Below are positions 46,461-55,829 of a stretch of DNA of 64,000 nt, in pieces. A program made the position numbers and the translations under genes. The notes beneath the pieces were generated by a model. It did not search any database. It was not told the DNA's origin and saw nothing but the letters and a program-made list of their open reading frames with translations. Position 1 is the first letter of the stretch; each line of letters opens with the position of its first letter. This DNA is from Amycolatopsis mediterranei (GTDB lineage: Bacteria > Actinomycetota > Actinomycetes > Mycobacteriales > Pseudonocardiaceae), in contig NZ_CP100416.1 of NCBI RefSeq assembly GCF_026017845.1, positions 2,848,974-2,912,973 on the forward strand, given 5' to 3'.

Positions 46461-47471
46461 ATGGTTACTCGTCGTGATGTCGCACTGAGGGCCGGCACCT
46501 CCGAAGCCGTAGTCAGCTACGTCGTCAACAACGGCCCGCGCAACGTCGCGCCGGCGACACGGGAGCGGGTCCAGGCCGCTATCAGCGAATTGGGCTACCG
46601 TGCGAACTCCGTGGCGCGCTCGCTCAGAACGAACCGCACGATGTCCATCGGGGTGGTCACTCCGGACTCGTCGAACGAGTTCTTCGGGTACCTGACCCGC
46701 GCCATCGAGAGCGTCGCTTTCGACTTCGGCTACACAACCCTGCTCGGCAACGCGATGGAGGACCCGGAGCGGGAAGGGCGGTACGTCCGCACGCTGCTCG
46801 ATCGCCAAGTCGATGGGCTCATCGTCATTCCGGTGCCGGGTTCGACAGTTCTGGAAGCGGAGCTCGACCGTGCCCCCGTTCCGTTCGTGATCCTCGATCG
46901 AAGTCTCGACGACGAACACGCGGTGGAAATTACGGTGGACAACGAGCAGGCCGCCTATCTGGCGACGGGTCACCTGCTGGGGCACGGCAACACGCGGATC
47001 GCCTGTGTCGCCGGGCCGGAGAGCGCCCGGACCACGATCGCCCGTGTGGCGGGCTGGCGCCGTGGGCTGGTCGATCAGGGCATCGATCCGGCGACGTTAC
47101 CGCTCGAGTACGGCACCTTCCGTCTTGATGACGGCTACCGTGCCGGCATGGAAATCCTCGCGAGAGAAGCACGTCCCGACGCGATCTTCGCCACCAGCGA
47201 TGAGCAGGCGATGGGCGTGCTGCGCGCGGCTGCCGAACGGGGCCTGCGCGTGCCGGACGATCTCGCCGTGCTGGGATTCGACGGGATCGAGCGCGGCCGC
47301 TTCAGCGTTCCTTCTCTGAGCACTGTTCAGCAGCCCATGGAACAGTTGGCCGACTGCGCATTTCGGCACCTCGAACGCCGCATCCGGAACAGCGGGGCTG
47401 ACGCGCTGCCGAAGACCTTCTCGACCAAGCTCGTGCTGAGGGAATCGTGTGGGTGCCGGAGCAGTCCGTGA
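46461..47471 (+). CDS. LacI family transcriptional regulator
   Basis: 336 aa. The N-terminal helix-turn-helix is TRRDVALRAGTSEAVVSYVV with the YVVNNGPRNVAPATRERV hinge-proximal part; the periplasmic-binding-like effector domain starts at about residue 60 (SIGVVTPDSSNEFFGYLTRA) and ends with LVLRESCGC. ATG 46461 has AAAGG 8 nt upstream; GTG 46452 is in frame but would remove that site. No sugar genes are adjacent, so the target may be itself or distant. Codon use is less GC-biased than in the housekeeping block. Confidence 0.9.
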   Translation: MVTRRDVALRAGTSEAVVSYVVNNGPRNVAPATRERVQAAISELGYRANSVARSLRTNRTMSIGVVTPDSSNEFFGYLTRAIESVAFDFGYTTLLGNAMEDPEREGRYVRTLLDRQVDGLIVIPVPGSTVLEAELDRAPVPFVILDRSLDDEHAVEITVDNEQAAYLATGHLLGHGNTRIACVAGPESARTTIARVAGWRRGLVDQGIDPATLPLEYGTFRLDDGYRAGMEILAREARPDAIFATSDEQAMGVLRAAAERGLRVPDDLAVLGFDGIERGRFSVPSLSTVQQPMEQLADCAFRHLERRIRNSGADALPKTFSTKLVLRESCGCRSSP

Positions 47472-47517
47472 ACCGCACGGACGGATGACTGCTGCGATTG
47501 CCGATGGACAACGTGGC

Positions 47518-47546
47518 GTGGACGCCGCCGGGCCGGCGGTCCACGT
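47518..47546 (+). terminator. Hairpin after the lacI-family gene
   Basis: Arms 47518-47532 and 47534-47546 pair over 13 bp with a one-base bulge, about 50 nt after the stop and followed by a short pyrimidine run (GTTCCCTT). Confidence 0.5.
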
Positions 47547-47592
47547 GCCGTTCCCTTGACCGAGTGGCCCGGTTTGTCCGGCGGAGGCTCCC

Positions 47593-47898
47593 ATGCCGTT
47601 TCCCTTGGTGCCGTTGAGACATGCGGAAGCATGGGGTCAGCTCGCGCGCTCGGTGGCGGTCTTGTTGGCGTTCCTGCCGATGCTCGTGGTGGTAATCTGC
47701 GCGATTCCCGCCCTCGTCGTGGGACATTTCGTTCCGTCGATGCGAAAGCCCATGACGGATCTGGTCTCGGGATTCATCAGGTGGACCGAGAAGATCTTGT
47801 GCATCGTCACCGCGGTCTCGGCGACTCCGCCGGTCGATGTGCCTCGGCAACGTCGTCATGTCTCGGATCGTGAGCGCGGCGACTCTGTGGAGACCTAG
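47593..47898 (+). CDS. Small membrane protein of unknown function
   Basis: 101 aa. A long hydrophobic stretch (LARSVAVLLAFLPMLVVVIC, then AIPALVVGHFVP) forms one long or two short membrane helices, followed by an amphipathic segment (SGFIRWTEKILCIVTAV) and a basic tail. GGAGG lies 5 nt before ATG 47593. I recognise no family. It is short and isolated, with mixed codon use, so it may not be a gene; the good ribosome site and clear membrane pattern favour it. Confidence 0.5.
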   Translation: MPFPLVPLRHAEAWGQLARSVAVLLAFLPMLVVVICAIPALVVGHFVPSMRKPMTDLVSGFIRWTEKILCIVTAVSATPPVDVPRQRRHVSDRERGDSVET

Positions 47899-47952
47899 TT
47901 CCAAGGCCGGGTACTTAAGGTTTTCCTCTGCCGCGCAAGCGGTCAACGGCCG

Positions 47953-48005
47953 GCCGTGAATGGCCCATTCACGGCTTCTTAGTCCCTGAATGGGCCATTC
48001 ACGGC
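47953..48005. repeat. 18-17-18 inverted repeat (copy 2)
   Basis: Left arm GCCGTGAATGGCCCATTC (47953-47970), 17-nt loop, right arm 47988-48005, fully complementary. Relative to copy 1 at 37027-37079, left-arm positions 11 and 13 change and the opposing right-arm bases change to match. It lies between the small membrane gene and the convergent aldehyde dehydrogenase gene. The rest of 47899-48137 holds nothing recognisable. Confidence 0.9.
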
Positions 48006-48137
48006 ATGGGGCGAGCACCTGGAAATCGGACCAATCGGGCAGCTTGACAGCACGCTGCCACAGCTAACTACCCGGCTTTGCGGTTAGTTCTCGACGGGCA
48101 CGCCCATCAACGGCGCCGAAACAAGGCACGCGGGCGA

Positions 48138-49496
48138 TCAGGCGAACCTTGTCATCACGTGCTTGACTCGGGTGTACTCGGTGAATGCGTACGTCGAGAG
48201 GTCCTTGCCGTGGCCTGAGTGGGCGAAGCCTCCGTGGGGCATCTCCGCTACCAACGGTCCGTGCGTGTTGACCCACACGCAGCCGAAGTTCAGCTCCGCT
48301 GTCACCCGTGCGGCGACGGCTAAGTCCTTCGTCCACACCGAGGATGCCAGTCCGTAGGGGACGTCGTTGGCCAGTGCGACCGCCGCGGCTTCGTCCGAAA
48401 AGGACTGGACCGTGATGACCGGGCCGAAGATCTCCTCCTGGACGATCTCGTCGTCCTGCCGCACTCCCGAAATCACCGTGGGGGAGAAGTAGAACCCGCG
48501 AGAGCTGTACCGGGTGCCGCCGGTCTCGATGCGCGCGTGTGATGGCAGCCTTGCGATGAGGTCCTCGACGCGTGAGAACTGCGCCGCACTGTTCAACGGC
48601 CCGTAGTCGACGCCCGGTGTCTGGGCCGATGCGGCCTTCGCCAGCGAAGCGACGAAGTCGTCGTGGATCGACTCGTGTACCAGCACCCGGCTGCCCGCTG
48701 TGCAGTCCTGGCCCGCGTTGTAGAACGCCGCGCCCACTATGCCCTCCACTGCCTCGGCGAGGTCGGCGTCCGGGAAGACCAGCAGTGGTGCGTTGCCGCC
48801 CAGTTCCAGGTGGGTGCGCTTGAGGTCGGCGGCCGCCACCGTGGCGACGTCGATGCCTGCCCGGGTCGAGCCGGTGATCGAGACCAGGTCCGTCGCCGGG
48901 TGCCGGACCAGTGCTCGGCCGGTGTCGCGGTCGCCCGTCAGGACCGTGAACGCCCCCGGCGGCAGGAACTCCGCCGCGATGCGGGCCAGCAGCACGGCCG
49001 TCGACGGGGTGGTCTCGGCCGGCTTGAGCACCACCGTGTTGCCCGCCGCCAGGGCCGGTGCGATCTTCCAGACCGCCATCATCAGCGGGTAGTTCCACGG
49101 CGCGATCTGCGCGCAGACGCCCACCGGCTCGCGGCGGATCACCGACGTGTGCCCGGGCGTGTACTCGCCGGCCGCGGTGCCCTCCAGGTGCCGGGCGGCT
49201 CCGGCGAAGAACCGCAGGGCGCTCACGCACTCCGGGATCTCCTCGTCGAGGACCACGGACCGGATCTTGCCGGTCTCCCGGACTTCGAGGTCGGCGAACT
49301 CGGACGCCCGGGCTTCCAGCGTGTCGGCGATCTTCAGCAGGGCCAGCTGCCGCTGCGCCGGGGTGCTGCGCCGCCAGATCGCAAACGCTTGCGCGGCCGA
49401 TTCGAGCGCCATGTCCACTTCGGACTGCTCGGCGATGGGGCTGGTGCCGAACACCTCGCCGGTCGCCGGGTCGGTCAGGTCGAGCGTGCGGGTCAT
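48138..49496 (-). CDS. Gamma-aminobutyraldehyde / guanidinobutyraldehyde dehydrogenase candidate
   Basis: NAD-dependent aldehyde dehydrogenase, 452 aa, of the PatD/KauB-like group that oxidises amino- or guanidino-aldehydes. Motifs: [40 protein letters not shown] (base Glu), NAGQDCTAGSR (nucleophile Cys) and EEIFGPVITV. ATG 49496 overlaps the preceding ThDP-enzyme stop by 4 bp. It is the last gene of symporter-ureohydrolase-ThDP enzyme-dehydrogenase. In that context it may convert 4-guanidinobutyraldehyde to 4-guanidinobutyrate (inference). Confidence 0.88.
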   Translation of the reverse strand: MTRTLDLTDPATGEVFGTSPIAEQSEVDMALESAAQAFAIWRRSTPAQRQLALLKIADTLEARASEFADLEVRETGKIRSVVLDEEIPECVSALRFFAGAARHLEGTAAGEYTPGHTSVIRREPVGVCAQIAPWNYPLMMAVWKIAPALAAGNTVVLKPAETTPSTAVLLARIAAEFLPPGAFTVLTGDRDTGRALVRHPATDLVSITGSTRAGIDVATVAAADLKRTHLELGGNAPLLVFPDADLAEAVEGIVGAAFYNAGQDCTAGSRVLVHESIHDDFVASLAKAASAQTPGVDYGPLNSAAQFSRVEDLIARLPSHARIETGGTRYSSRGFYFSPTVISGVRQDDEIVQEEIFGPVITVQSFSDEAAAVALANDVPYGLASSVWTKDLAVAARVTAELNFGCVWVNTHGPLVAEMPHGGFAHSGHGKDLSTYAFTEYTRVKHVMTRFA

Positions 49497-51136
49497 GCCT
49501 GCTCCAGGTGGGTCGGCGCGAACAGTTTCAGCACGGCCGGCAGGACGACGACAGACGGGCCCGGTGTCCGCAGCGCGCCGGCCAGGTCCGCGCCCACCGT
49601 GTCCAACGAAGACAATCGAGCGGGAACGCCGAAGGAGGTGGCCAAAGCGACGAAGTCCGGCCGGGTCAGCTCCGTGGCCGTGGTGTGGCCGAACGTGTCG
49701 GTGAGGTACTCGCGCAAGATGCCGTAGCCGCCGTCGTCGATGATCAGCCAGGTGACGTCGAGGCCGTGCTGCACCACGGTGGCCAGCTCGGCGACGCCGT
49801 ACATCGCGCCGCCGTCCCCGGACACCGCCAACGTGGTGCCGCCGGCGGCCGCGCCGCCGAGCGCGCCCGGCAAGCCGTAACCCAGCCCGCCCGCGCCCTG
49901 CGCCGTGTGGATCGGCGCGCCCTCGGGGTTCCACGCCGACCAGGCCCAGTACGCGGCGATCGTCATGTCCCAGAACGTCTGCGTGCCCTCGGGCAGCGCC
50001 GTGCGGATGTCGTCGATCAGCTTCCGTTCGGCGGCCAGGTCCTGACCGTCCAACCGGGACTCCACCGCGGACACCAGCGAAGAAACCGCCTTCTCGGCCC
50101 GGCCGTCGGACGCCCGCATCGGCACCCACTCCAGCAGCGCCTGCAGCGTGAGCCGCACGTCGGCGTGGATGCCGAGCCCGGCGTAGTTCGACTCCAGCTT
50201 GCCGAGGTCGGCCTCGACCTGGATCACCCGGCCGCGCGGGGCGAACTCGCGGTAGTTGCTGGACAGCTCGCCGAGCCCGGAGCCGAGTACGAGGAGCACG
50301 TCGGCGGAAGCGAGGAACTCCGTGGTGTGCCAGTCCTCCAGCCACGACCGCCCGGACAGCTCGTGGTCCCAGCCGAAGACGCCCTTGCCGCCGAACGTCG
50401 AGATCACCGGTGCGCGCAGCGCTTCCGCGAGGGCCGTCAGCTCGGCGTGTGCCCCGGACCGCAGCGCTCCACCCCCGGCGAGGATCACCGGATTCGACGC
50501 CGCGCCCAGCAGGTCCGCCGCGGCGGTGACCAGCTCCGGAAGGGGTTCCAGCGGAAAAGGAGAGGCCGACACCGACGTGATCGGCGGGACCCCGGCCGGG
50601 CCGAGCAGCACGTCCTGGGGGATCTCGACCCACACCGGGCCGTAGGGCGCGGTCGCGGCCGACGTCCACGCCTCCCGCAGGGCCGTCGGAAGCTGGCTCG
50701 CGCGGCGCACGACGTGCACGGACTTCACCACGTCCCGGAAGCTCGCCTGCTGATCGGGCAGTTCGTGCAGGTAGCCGTGCCGGCCGCCGCCCAGCCCGGC
50801 GACCGGGACCTGGCTGGAGATCCCGAGCACCGGCACCGAGGCGGCGCGGGACTCCTGCAGCGAAGCCAGCGTCAGGAGCGCGCCCGGGCCGGTCGAGACC
50901 ACCAGCGGCGTCACCGGCACCGGGCCGTCCGGGTTCGCGGCGAGCCGCGCGCGGGCGAAACCGTCGGCGGCGAAGGCGAGGTTGTTCTCCACCCGCCCGC
51001 TGATCACCCGCAGGTCGCCGGCCCGCCGCAGTGCCTCGAACAGGCCCAGCGCGTGCTGGCCGGGCAGGCCGAACACCGTGTCGGCGCCCAGCGCCCGCAG
51101 GGTTTCGACGACGACGTCGCCGCCGATCCGCGTCAT
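49493..51136 (-). CDS. ThDP-dependent enzyme, acetolactate-synthase-like (candidate 2-ketoarginine decarboxylase)
   Basis: 547 aa with the three ThDP-family domains: Pyr ([36 protein letters not shown] with the cofactor Glu), central ([20 protein letters not shown]) and PP ([20 protein letters not shown], then [10 protein letters not shown], the metal site). No small regulatory subunit or ilvC is nearby, so it is unlikely to be biosynthetic acetolactate synthase. It overlaps both neighbours by 4 bp. Set between a ureohydrolase and an aminoaldehyde dehydrogenase, it best fits a 2-keto-acid decarboxylase like AruI of Pseudomonas aeruginosa. That function is inference. Confidence 0.85.
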   Translation of the reverse strand: MTRIGGDVVVETLRALGADTVFGLPGQHALGLFEALRRAGDLRVISGRVENNLAFAADGFARARLAANPDGPVPVTPLVVSTGPGALLTLASLQESRAASVPVLGISSQVPVAGLGGGRHGYLHELPDQQASFRDVVKSVHVVRRASQLPTALREAWTSAATAPYGPVWVEIPQDVLLGPAGVPPITSVSASPFPLEPLPELVTAAADLLGAASNPVILAGGGALRSGAHAELTALAEALRAPVISTFGGKGVFGWDHELSGRSWLEDWHTTEFLASADVLLVLGSGLGELSSNYREFAPRGRVIQVEADLGKLESNYAGLGIHADVRLTLQALLEWVPMRASDGRAEKAVSSLVSAVESRLDGQDLAAERKLIDDIRTALPEGTQTFWDMTIAAYWAWSAWNPEGAPIHTAQGAGGLGYGLPGALGGAAAGGTTLAVSGDGGAMYGVAELATVVQHGLDVTWLIIDDGGYGILREYLTDTFGHTTATELTRPDFVALATSFGVPARLSSLDTVGADLAGALRTPGPSVVVLPAVLKLFAPTHLEQA

Positions 51137-52077
51137 TCGCCCTTCCCCAAGGTCAGCAGGCTCACCAGGTCGTAGGCGATGTGGGAGGCCGCGATGGCGG
51201 TGATCTCGGCGTGGTCGTAGGCCGGGGCCAGCTCGACGACGTCCGCGCCGACCAGGTTGAGGTCGCGCAGCCCGCGCAGGATCTCCAGCAGCTCGCGGCT
51301 GGTCATCCCGCCCGCCTCGGGCGTCCCGGTGCCGGGGGCGTGGGCCGGGTCGAGCACGTCGATGTCGACCGAGACGTACAGCGGCCGGTCGCCGATGCGC
51401 TGCCGCAGCGCGTCGACGGTCTCGGCGACGCCGCGGCGCAGGACGTCGCCGGAGGTGACGATGCCGAAGCCGAGCCGGCGGTCCTCTTCGAGGTCCCGCT
51501 TGCCGTACAGCGGCCCGCGCGTGCCGACGTGCGACAGCGCGCTCGTGTCGAGGATGCCTTCCTCCGACGCCCGCCGGAACGGCGTGCCGTGCGTGTACGG
51601 CTCGCCGAAGTAGGTGTCCCACGTGTCCAGGTGGGCGTCGAAGTGCAGCAGGGCAACGGGTCCGTGCTTCTTGGCCGCGGCGCGCAGCAGCGGCAGCGCG
51701 ATGGTGTGGTCGCCGCCGACGGTCACCAGCCGCGTCCCGTCCGCCTGTAGCGCCTCGGCTTCCTGCTGCAGCGTCTCGATCGCTTCGCCGATGTTGAACG
51801 GGTTGACCGCGATGTCGCCTGCGTCGACGACCTGCTTTTCGGCGAACGGCGAGACGTCCAGCTCCGGGTGGTACGGCCGCAGCAGCCGGCTCGCCTCGCG
51901 GACGGCCGCCGGGCCGAACCGCGCGCCGGGCCGGTAGGACACGCCGGAGTCGAAGGGCACCCCGACGACGGCGACGTCGGCGCGCTCGACCTGGTCGATC
52001 CGCGGCAGCCGCGCGAAGGTCGCGAAGCCGGCGAACCGGGGGATGCGCGACGAGTCGAGGGGGCCGGTGTTAGGCAC
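51133..52077 (-). CDS. speB: Ureohydrolase family amidinohydrolase (agmatinase/guanidinobutyrase)
   Basis: A Mn-dependent hydrolase that removes urea from a guanidino compound, 314 aa. The metal ligands are clear: [11 protein letters not shown] (His), [10 protein letters not shown] (D-x-H-x-D) and [20 protein letters not shown] (D-x-D). GTG 52077 has AGGAG 7 nt upstream and overlaps the symporter end by 8 bp. Agmatinases, guanidinobutyrases and proclavaminate amidinohydrolases share this fold. The adjacent decarboxylase-like and dehydrogenase genes favour 4-guanidinobutyrate, giving GABA plus urea (inference). Confidence 0.9.
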   Translation of the reverse strand: MPNTGPLDSSRIPRFAGFATFARLPRIDQVERADVAVVGVPFDSGVSYRPGARFGPAAVREASRLLRPYHPELDVSPFAEKQVVDAGDIAVNPFNIGEAIETLQQEAEALQADGTRLVTVGGDHTIALPLLRAAAKKHGPVALLHFDAHLDTWDTYFGEPYTHGTPFRRASEEGILDTSALSHVGTRGPLYGKRDLEEDRRLGFGIVTSGDVLRRGVAETVDALRQRIGDRPLYVSVDIDVLDPAHAPGTGTPEAGGMTSRELLEILRGLRDLNLVGADVVELAPAYDHAEITAIAASHIAYDLVSLLTLGKGE

Positions 52078-53515
52078 TGGTGGGCTCCTGTTCCCGAATC
52101 GAGGGGTGGGTGTCTTCGCCGTCGAGACGGCGGGTCCAGACGGAAAGGATCGAGGCGTCCGTGCGGGGCGTCGCGAAGCTGACCGCCAGGTAGACGACCA
52201 GGCTCGCGCCGAGGCCCCAGTAGATCGGGGTGTTGGCGTCGACGCCGTCGATGATCATGAAGGCGATCACGGACACCGTGCCGGCGACCATCGACGCGTA
52301 CGCGCCCTGCCGGGTGCCGCGCTTCCAGAACAGCGCGCCGACGATTGCGACGAGCAGGCCGCCGACCAGGATGTCGTAGGCGATGGTGAGGGCGTTGACG
52401 ACGTCGTCGACGATCATCGCGATGCCGATGGCCAGCAGGCCGAGCACGAGCGTGGCGAGCCGGTTGCGGCTGACCTCGCCGCCCTTCTTGAGGCCCAGCT
52501 TGGTGAGCAGGTCCGACGTCGTCGTGGTGGAGCAGGCGATCAGCGCGCCGCTCGCCGTCGACATCATCGCCGAGAGCGCGGCGGCCAGGACCAGGCCGCG
52601 GACGCCGGTGGGCAGCAGCCGCTCGACGATCGTCGCGAAGGCGTCCTGCGCGCTGGCGATGTCCGGGTAGAGCGCGTGCGCGGCGGTGCCGATCAGGGCG
52701 CCCGCGAGGCCGTAGACCAGGCAGTAGACGCCGGAGGTGATGCCGCCGGACGTCGCGATCGCGGGCGTGCGGGCGGTGAACACGCGCTGCCAGATGTCCT
52801 GGCCGATCAGCAGGCCGAAGGTGTAGATCACGAAGTACGTGATGATCGTGTCGGTGCCGATCGAGGTGAAGCTGAAGAAGCTCGCGTCGAGCTTTTCGCT
52901 CATGCCGTCGAACCCGCCGGCCGAGCTGATCGCGACCGGCAGCAGGATGGCCAGGATGCCGATGGTCTTGATGACGAACTGGGCGATGTCGGTGAGCGTG
53001 ATCGACCACATGCCGCCGAGCACCGAGTAGAGCACCACGATCGAGCCGCCGATGGCGATCCCGGCCCAGTTCGGCAGGGCGAACAGCACCTTGAAGATGG
53101 TCGCGAAGGCCAGCGTCGAGGTGACCGTGAGCATCAGGGTGTAGCCCCACATCACGATGCCGGACACCGCGCTGGTGCGGCCGCCGTAGCGCAGGTCGAG
53201 CATCTCGCCGACGGTGTAGACCCGCAGCCGCACCAGCCGCCGCGCGAACAGCGCGTGCAGCACCAGGATGCCGACGCCGATGCTGACCACCAGCCACATG
53301 CCGGAGATGCCGTAGGTGTAGCCGAGCTTCACGCCGCCGACCGTGGACGCGCCGCCGAGGACGACGGCCGACATCGTGCCGGAGTACATGAACCAGCCCA
53401 GCCGCCGCCCGGCCACCAGGTAGTCGGACTTCGTCTTCGCGAGCCGGAGGCCGTACCAGCCGACCCCGAGCATGCCCGCGATGTACAGCGCGATCACCGC
53501 GTAGTCGCCGGTCAC
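52070..53515 (-). CDS. Sodium:solute symporter family transporter
   Basis: 481 aa, about 13 transmembrane segments of the SSS fold. Landmarks are [20 protein letters not shown] in the first loop, [39 protein letters not shown] and the middle helix [23 protein letters not shown] 53515 is preferred because GAGGAGG lies 5 nt before it. First gene of the operon, with a TACGGT -10-like hexamer at 53542-53547 on the reverse strand. It probably imports the guanidino or amino substrate for the enzymes behind it. Confidence 0.9.
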   Translation of the reverse strand: MTGDYAVIALYIAGMLGVGWYGLRLAKTKSDYLVAGRRLGWFMYSGTMSAVVLGGASTVGGVKLGYTYGISGMWLVVSIGVGILVLHALFARRLVRLRVYTVGEMLDLRYGGRTSAVSGIVMWGYTLMLTVTSTLAFATIFKVLFALPNWAGIAIGGSIVVLYSVLGGMWSITLTDIAQFVIKTIGILAILLPVAISSAGGFDGMSEKLDASFFSFTSIGTDTIITYFVIYTFGLLIGQDIWQRVFTARTPAIATSGGITSGVYCLVYGLAGALIGTAAHALYPDIASAQDAFATIVERLLPTGVRGLVLAAALSAMMSTASGALIACSTTTTSDLLTKLGLKKGGEVSRNRLATLVLGLLAIGIAMIVDDVVNALTIAYDILVGGLLVAIVGALFWKRGTRQGAYASMVAGTVSVIAFMIIDGVDANTPIYWGLGASLVVYLAVSFATPRTDASILSVWTRRLDGEDTHPSIREQEPTSA

Positions 53516-53581
53516 GGTGTCCTCCTCACGTCGGTTTCGGGTCACCGTAGGTTCGCCCGCCACCTCCTCGGCATGGGATGA

Positions 53582-53613
53582 TTCGTCCCCAAGTCGACTT
53601 TGTTAGGGACGAA
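53582..53613. promoter_or_regulatory. TTCGTCCC-N16-GGGACGAA inverted repeat, putative PucR operator
   Basis: Eight-base perfect arms (53582-53589 and 53606-53613) separated by 16 bp in the divergent promoter of the symporter operon and pucR-type gene. The right arm covers the ribosome site of the regulator (AGGGAC before ATG 53614). The spacing places both arms on one face of DNA, about two turns apart. Confidence 0.6.
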
Positions 53614-55116
53614 ATGGCCACGATCGCGGATTCTTTGCCCACGGAGGTGAATGTCCCGTTACGGGACGTGCTCGGCAACCGGGAGCTCGCGCTCGACGTC
53701 GTCCCCGAGACGCTGCGGCCGGGCGCGCTGGACGCGCCGGTGCACTGGGCCCACGTGAGCGAGCTGCAGGACCCCGCCCCCTACCTGCTGGGCGGCGAGC
53801 TGATCCTCACCGCGGGCGTCAACCTGCCGGAGCAGCTCGACCGGTACGTGCGCGGCCTGCGCGACGCCGGCGTGACGGCGCTGGGGTTCGGCCTCACCCC
53901 GACGGTGCACGAGACCCTGCCGGAGCCCCTGCGCCGGGCGTGCGCGCGGCGCGGGCTGCCGCTGCTGGTGGTGCCCGCGCGCACGCCGTTCCTGGCGGTC
54001 AACCGGGCGGTCTCGGTCGCGCTGACCGAGGCGGGGCAGCGGGAGCAGCGGCGGATCACCGCGGCACGCGAGACGCTGACGCGCGCCGCCGGTGGCGGCC
54101 TCGGCGAGCTGACGTCGGCGCTGGCGGCGGTGCTGCGGTCCTGGGTCGCCCTGGTCGGCGCCGGGGACGTGCTGGCCTCGGCGCACGACGCGCCTTCGCC
54201 GCTGCCGCGCCCGGTGCGGGAGCTGATGGCGACCGTGCGGGCGGGCAGCGGGATCCGGAGCGCGACCACCGAGCTCGACGGCGGGTTCGCCGTCGTCCAG
54301 CCGGTGTACCCCCAGGCCACGGCCTCGCACCTGGTGGTCGTCGGCCGGCCCCGGCGGCTCGACGGCGCCGAGCGGGCGATCCTCGCCGTCGGCGCGGCCC
54401 TGCTCGGTCTCGTCGGCCGCGCGGGCTCGGACGCGGCCGAGCTGGGCGCGGCGGCCACCGGCCTGCTGCTCGGCCGCACGTCTCCCGGGGAAGTGGCCCG
54501 CTCGCTGCTGGGGTCGGAGGTCGTCCGGCTGGTCGCCGGGGCGGCGTACCGGCGTGGCCCGGACGAAGTGGCCCAGCGCCCGGACTGGTTGCGGGCCCGG
54601 CTGGACACGCCGTTGGTCTCGGTGCGGCCCGGGCCGTCCTTCGTGGCCGTCGCCGGGGCGGTGTCGCGGCCGGTGCTGGAGGACCTGCGCGAACACGGCT
54701 GGCTTGCGGCGGTGGGATCGCCGGGGCCCGCTGCCCGGGCGGCTTCGGCTGGGGCCGAGGTGGAGCTGCTGCTCTCGCGGGCACTCGCCCTCGGCCGGCC
54801 GATCGTGGCCGGGAGCGAGCCGCTGGACTTCGACGCGCTCCTGGACCCGGACGCTTCCCGGGGGTTCGCTGCGAAGGCGCTGGAGCCGTTGGTGGCGCTG
54901 GATCGCGCGGGGGACCGGTCCCTGGTGCCGACGTTGCGGACGTGGCTGGCCCACCACGGCGGCTGGGAACCGACGGCGGCGGAGCTGGGCGTCCACCGCA
55001 ACAGCGTCCGGCACCGGATCGCCCAGGTGGAGAAGGCGCTGGGGGTGGATCTGGCGGATCCGGAGGTGCGGATGCGGCTGTGGTTCGCGCTGCGCTGGGC
55101 GACGCCCGGTCCTTAA
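53614..55116 (+). CDS. PucR family transcriptional regulator
   Basis: About 500 aa. An N-terminal PucR domain (VPLRDVLGNRELALDVVPET, then SELQDPAPYLLGGELILTAG), a GGDEF-like middle region and a C-terminal HTH_30 domain (WEPTAAELGVHRNSVRHRIA). ATG 53614 is preferred (AGGGAC upstream); ATG 53578 would add 12 residues. It is divergent from the transporter-ureohydrolase operon, so it most likely controls that operon in response to the substrate. PucR-type proteins often activate nitrogen-compound catabolism. Confidence 0.9.
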   Translation: MATIADSLPTEVNVPLRDVLGNRELALDVVPETLRPGALDAPVHWAHVSELQDPAPYLLGGELILTAGVNLPEQLDRYVRGLRDAGVTALGFGLTPTVHETLPEPLRRACARRGLPLLVVPARTPFLAVNRAVSVALTEAGQREQRRITAARETLTRAAGGGLGELTSALAAVLRSWVALVGAGDVLASAHDAPSPLPRPVRELMATVRAGSGIRSATTELDGGFAVVQPVYPQATASHLVVVGRPRRLDGAERAILAVGAALLGLVGRAGSDAAELGAAATGLLLGRTSPGEVARSLLGSEVVRLVAGAAYRRGPDEVAQRPDWLRARLDTPLVSVRPGPSFVAVAGAVSRPVLEDLREHGWLAAVGSPGPAARAASAGAEVELLLSRALALGRPIVAGSEPLDFDALLDPDASRGFAAKALEPLVALDRAGDRSLVPTLRTWLAHHGGWEPTAAELGVHRNSVRHRIAQVEKALGVDLADPEVRMRLWFALRWATPGP

Positions 55117-55151
55117 AGGGCACTCTCAGGAAAATATGGGATTGTGGGCTG

Positions 55152-55829
55152 GTGCGAGTTTTGGTAGTCGAGGACGAAGAGCCCCTGGCCGACGCGATCG
55201 CCCGTGGCCTGCGCCGCGAGGGCATGGCGGTGGACGTCGCGCTCACCGGGGACGACGGGCACGAGAAGGCCGCTGTCACGCGGTACGACGTCGTGCTGCT
55301 GGACCGGGACCTGCCGGGGATGTCCGGTGACGAGCTGTGCCGGGAGATCGTCGCGTCCGGGGAGCTGACCCGGGTGCTGATGCTCACCGCGAGCAGTTCG
55401 GTGTCCGACCGCGTCGAGGGGCTTTCGCTCGGCGCCGACGACTACCTCGCCAAGCCGTTCGCCTTCCCCGAGCTGGTCGCGCGGGTGCGGGCGCTGGGCC
55501 GGCGGGCCACGCCGGCCGCGCCGCCGCTGCTCACCGCCGGGGACGTCGAACTGGACCCGGCCAAGCGGACCGTGCGGCGGGCGAGCGGGCCGGTCGAGCT
55601 GACCCGCAAGGAGTTCGGCGTCCTCGAGGTCCTGCTGCAGGCCGCCGGGTCGGTCGTCAGCAGCGAGGAGCTGCTCGAACGCGTGTGGGACGAGAACGCC
55701 GACCCGTTCACCACGACCGTCCGGGTCACCGTGATGACGCTGCGCAAGAAGCTCGGCGAGCCGGGGATCATCGAGACCGTCGTCGGCTCCGGGTACCGGG
55801 TGCCGGAGCCCGGCGCTTCGCGCGCGTGA
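55152..55829 (+). CDS. OmpR-family response regulator
   Basis: 225 aa. A receiver domain with acidic pocket E7/D8, phospho-acceptor D51 (VVLLDRDLPG) and the conserved Lys in DDYLAKPF, followed by a winged-helix trans_reg_C domain (ELTRKEFGVLEVLLQAAGSV, then VRVTVMTLRKKLGEPG). GTG 55152 lies 35 nt after the pucR-type gene. The LDRDLPG form is typical of actinobacterial CutR-like regulators. It overlaps the histidine kinase start by 4 bp. Target genes are not evident; no adjacent transporter or lipoprotein hints at the signal. Confidence 0.93.
   Translation: MRVLVVEDEEPLADAIARGLRREGMAVDVALTGDDGHEKAAVTRYDVVLLDRDLPGMSGDELCREIVASGELTRVLMLTASSSVSDRVEGLSLGADDYLAKPFAFPELVARVRALGRRATPAAPPLLTAGDVELDPAKRTVRRASGPVELTRKEFGVLEVLLQAAGSVVSSEELLERVWDENADPFTTTVRVTVMTLRKKLGEPGIIETVVGSGYRVPEPGASRA

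Noticed and set aside
47302..48018. Reverse-strand 238-codon frame over the lacI end and small membrane gene
   Set aside because: Arg/His-rich low-complexity translation, spans a terminator and the 18-17-18 repeat, no ribosome site.
49493..51136. Biosynthetic acetolactate synthase (ilvB)
   Set aside because: No ilvN or ilvC beside it; it sits inside a catabolic-looking operon with a ureohydrolase and an aminoaldehyde dehydrogenase.
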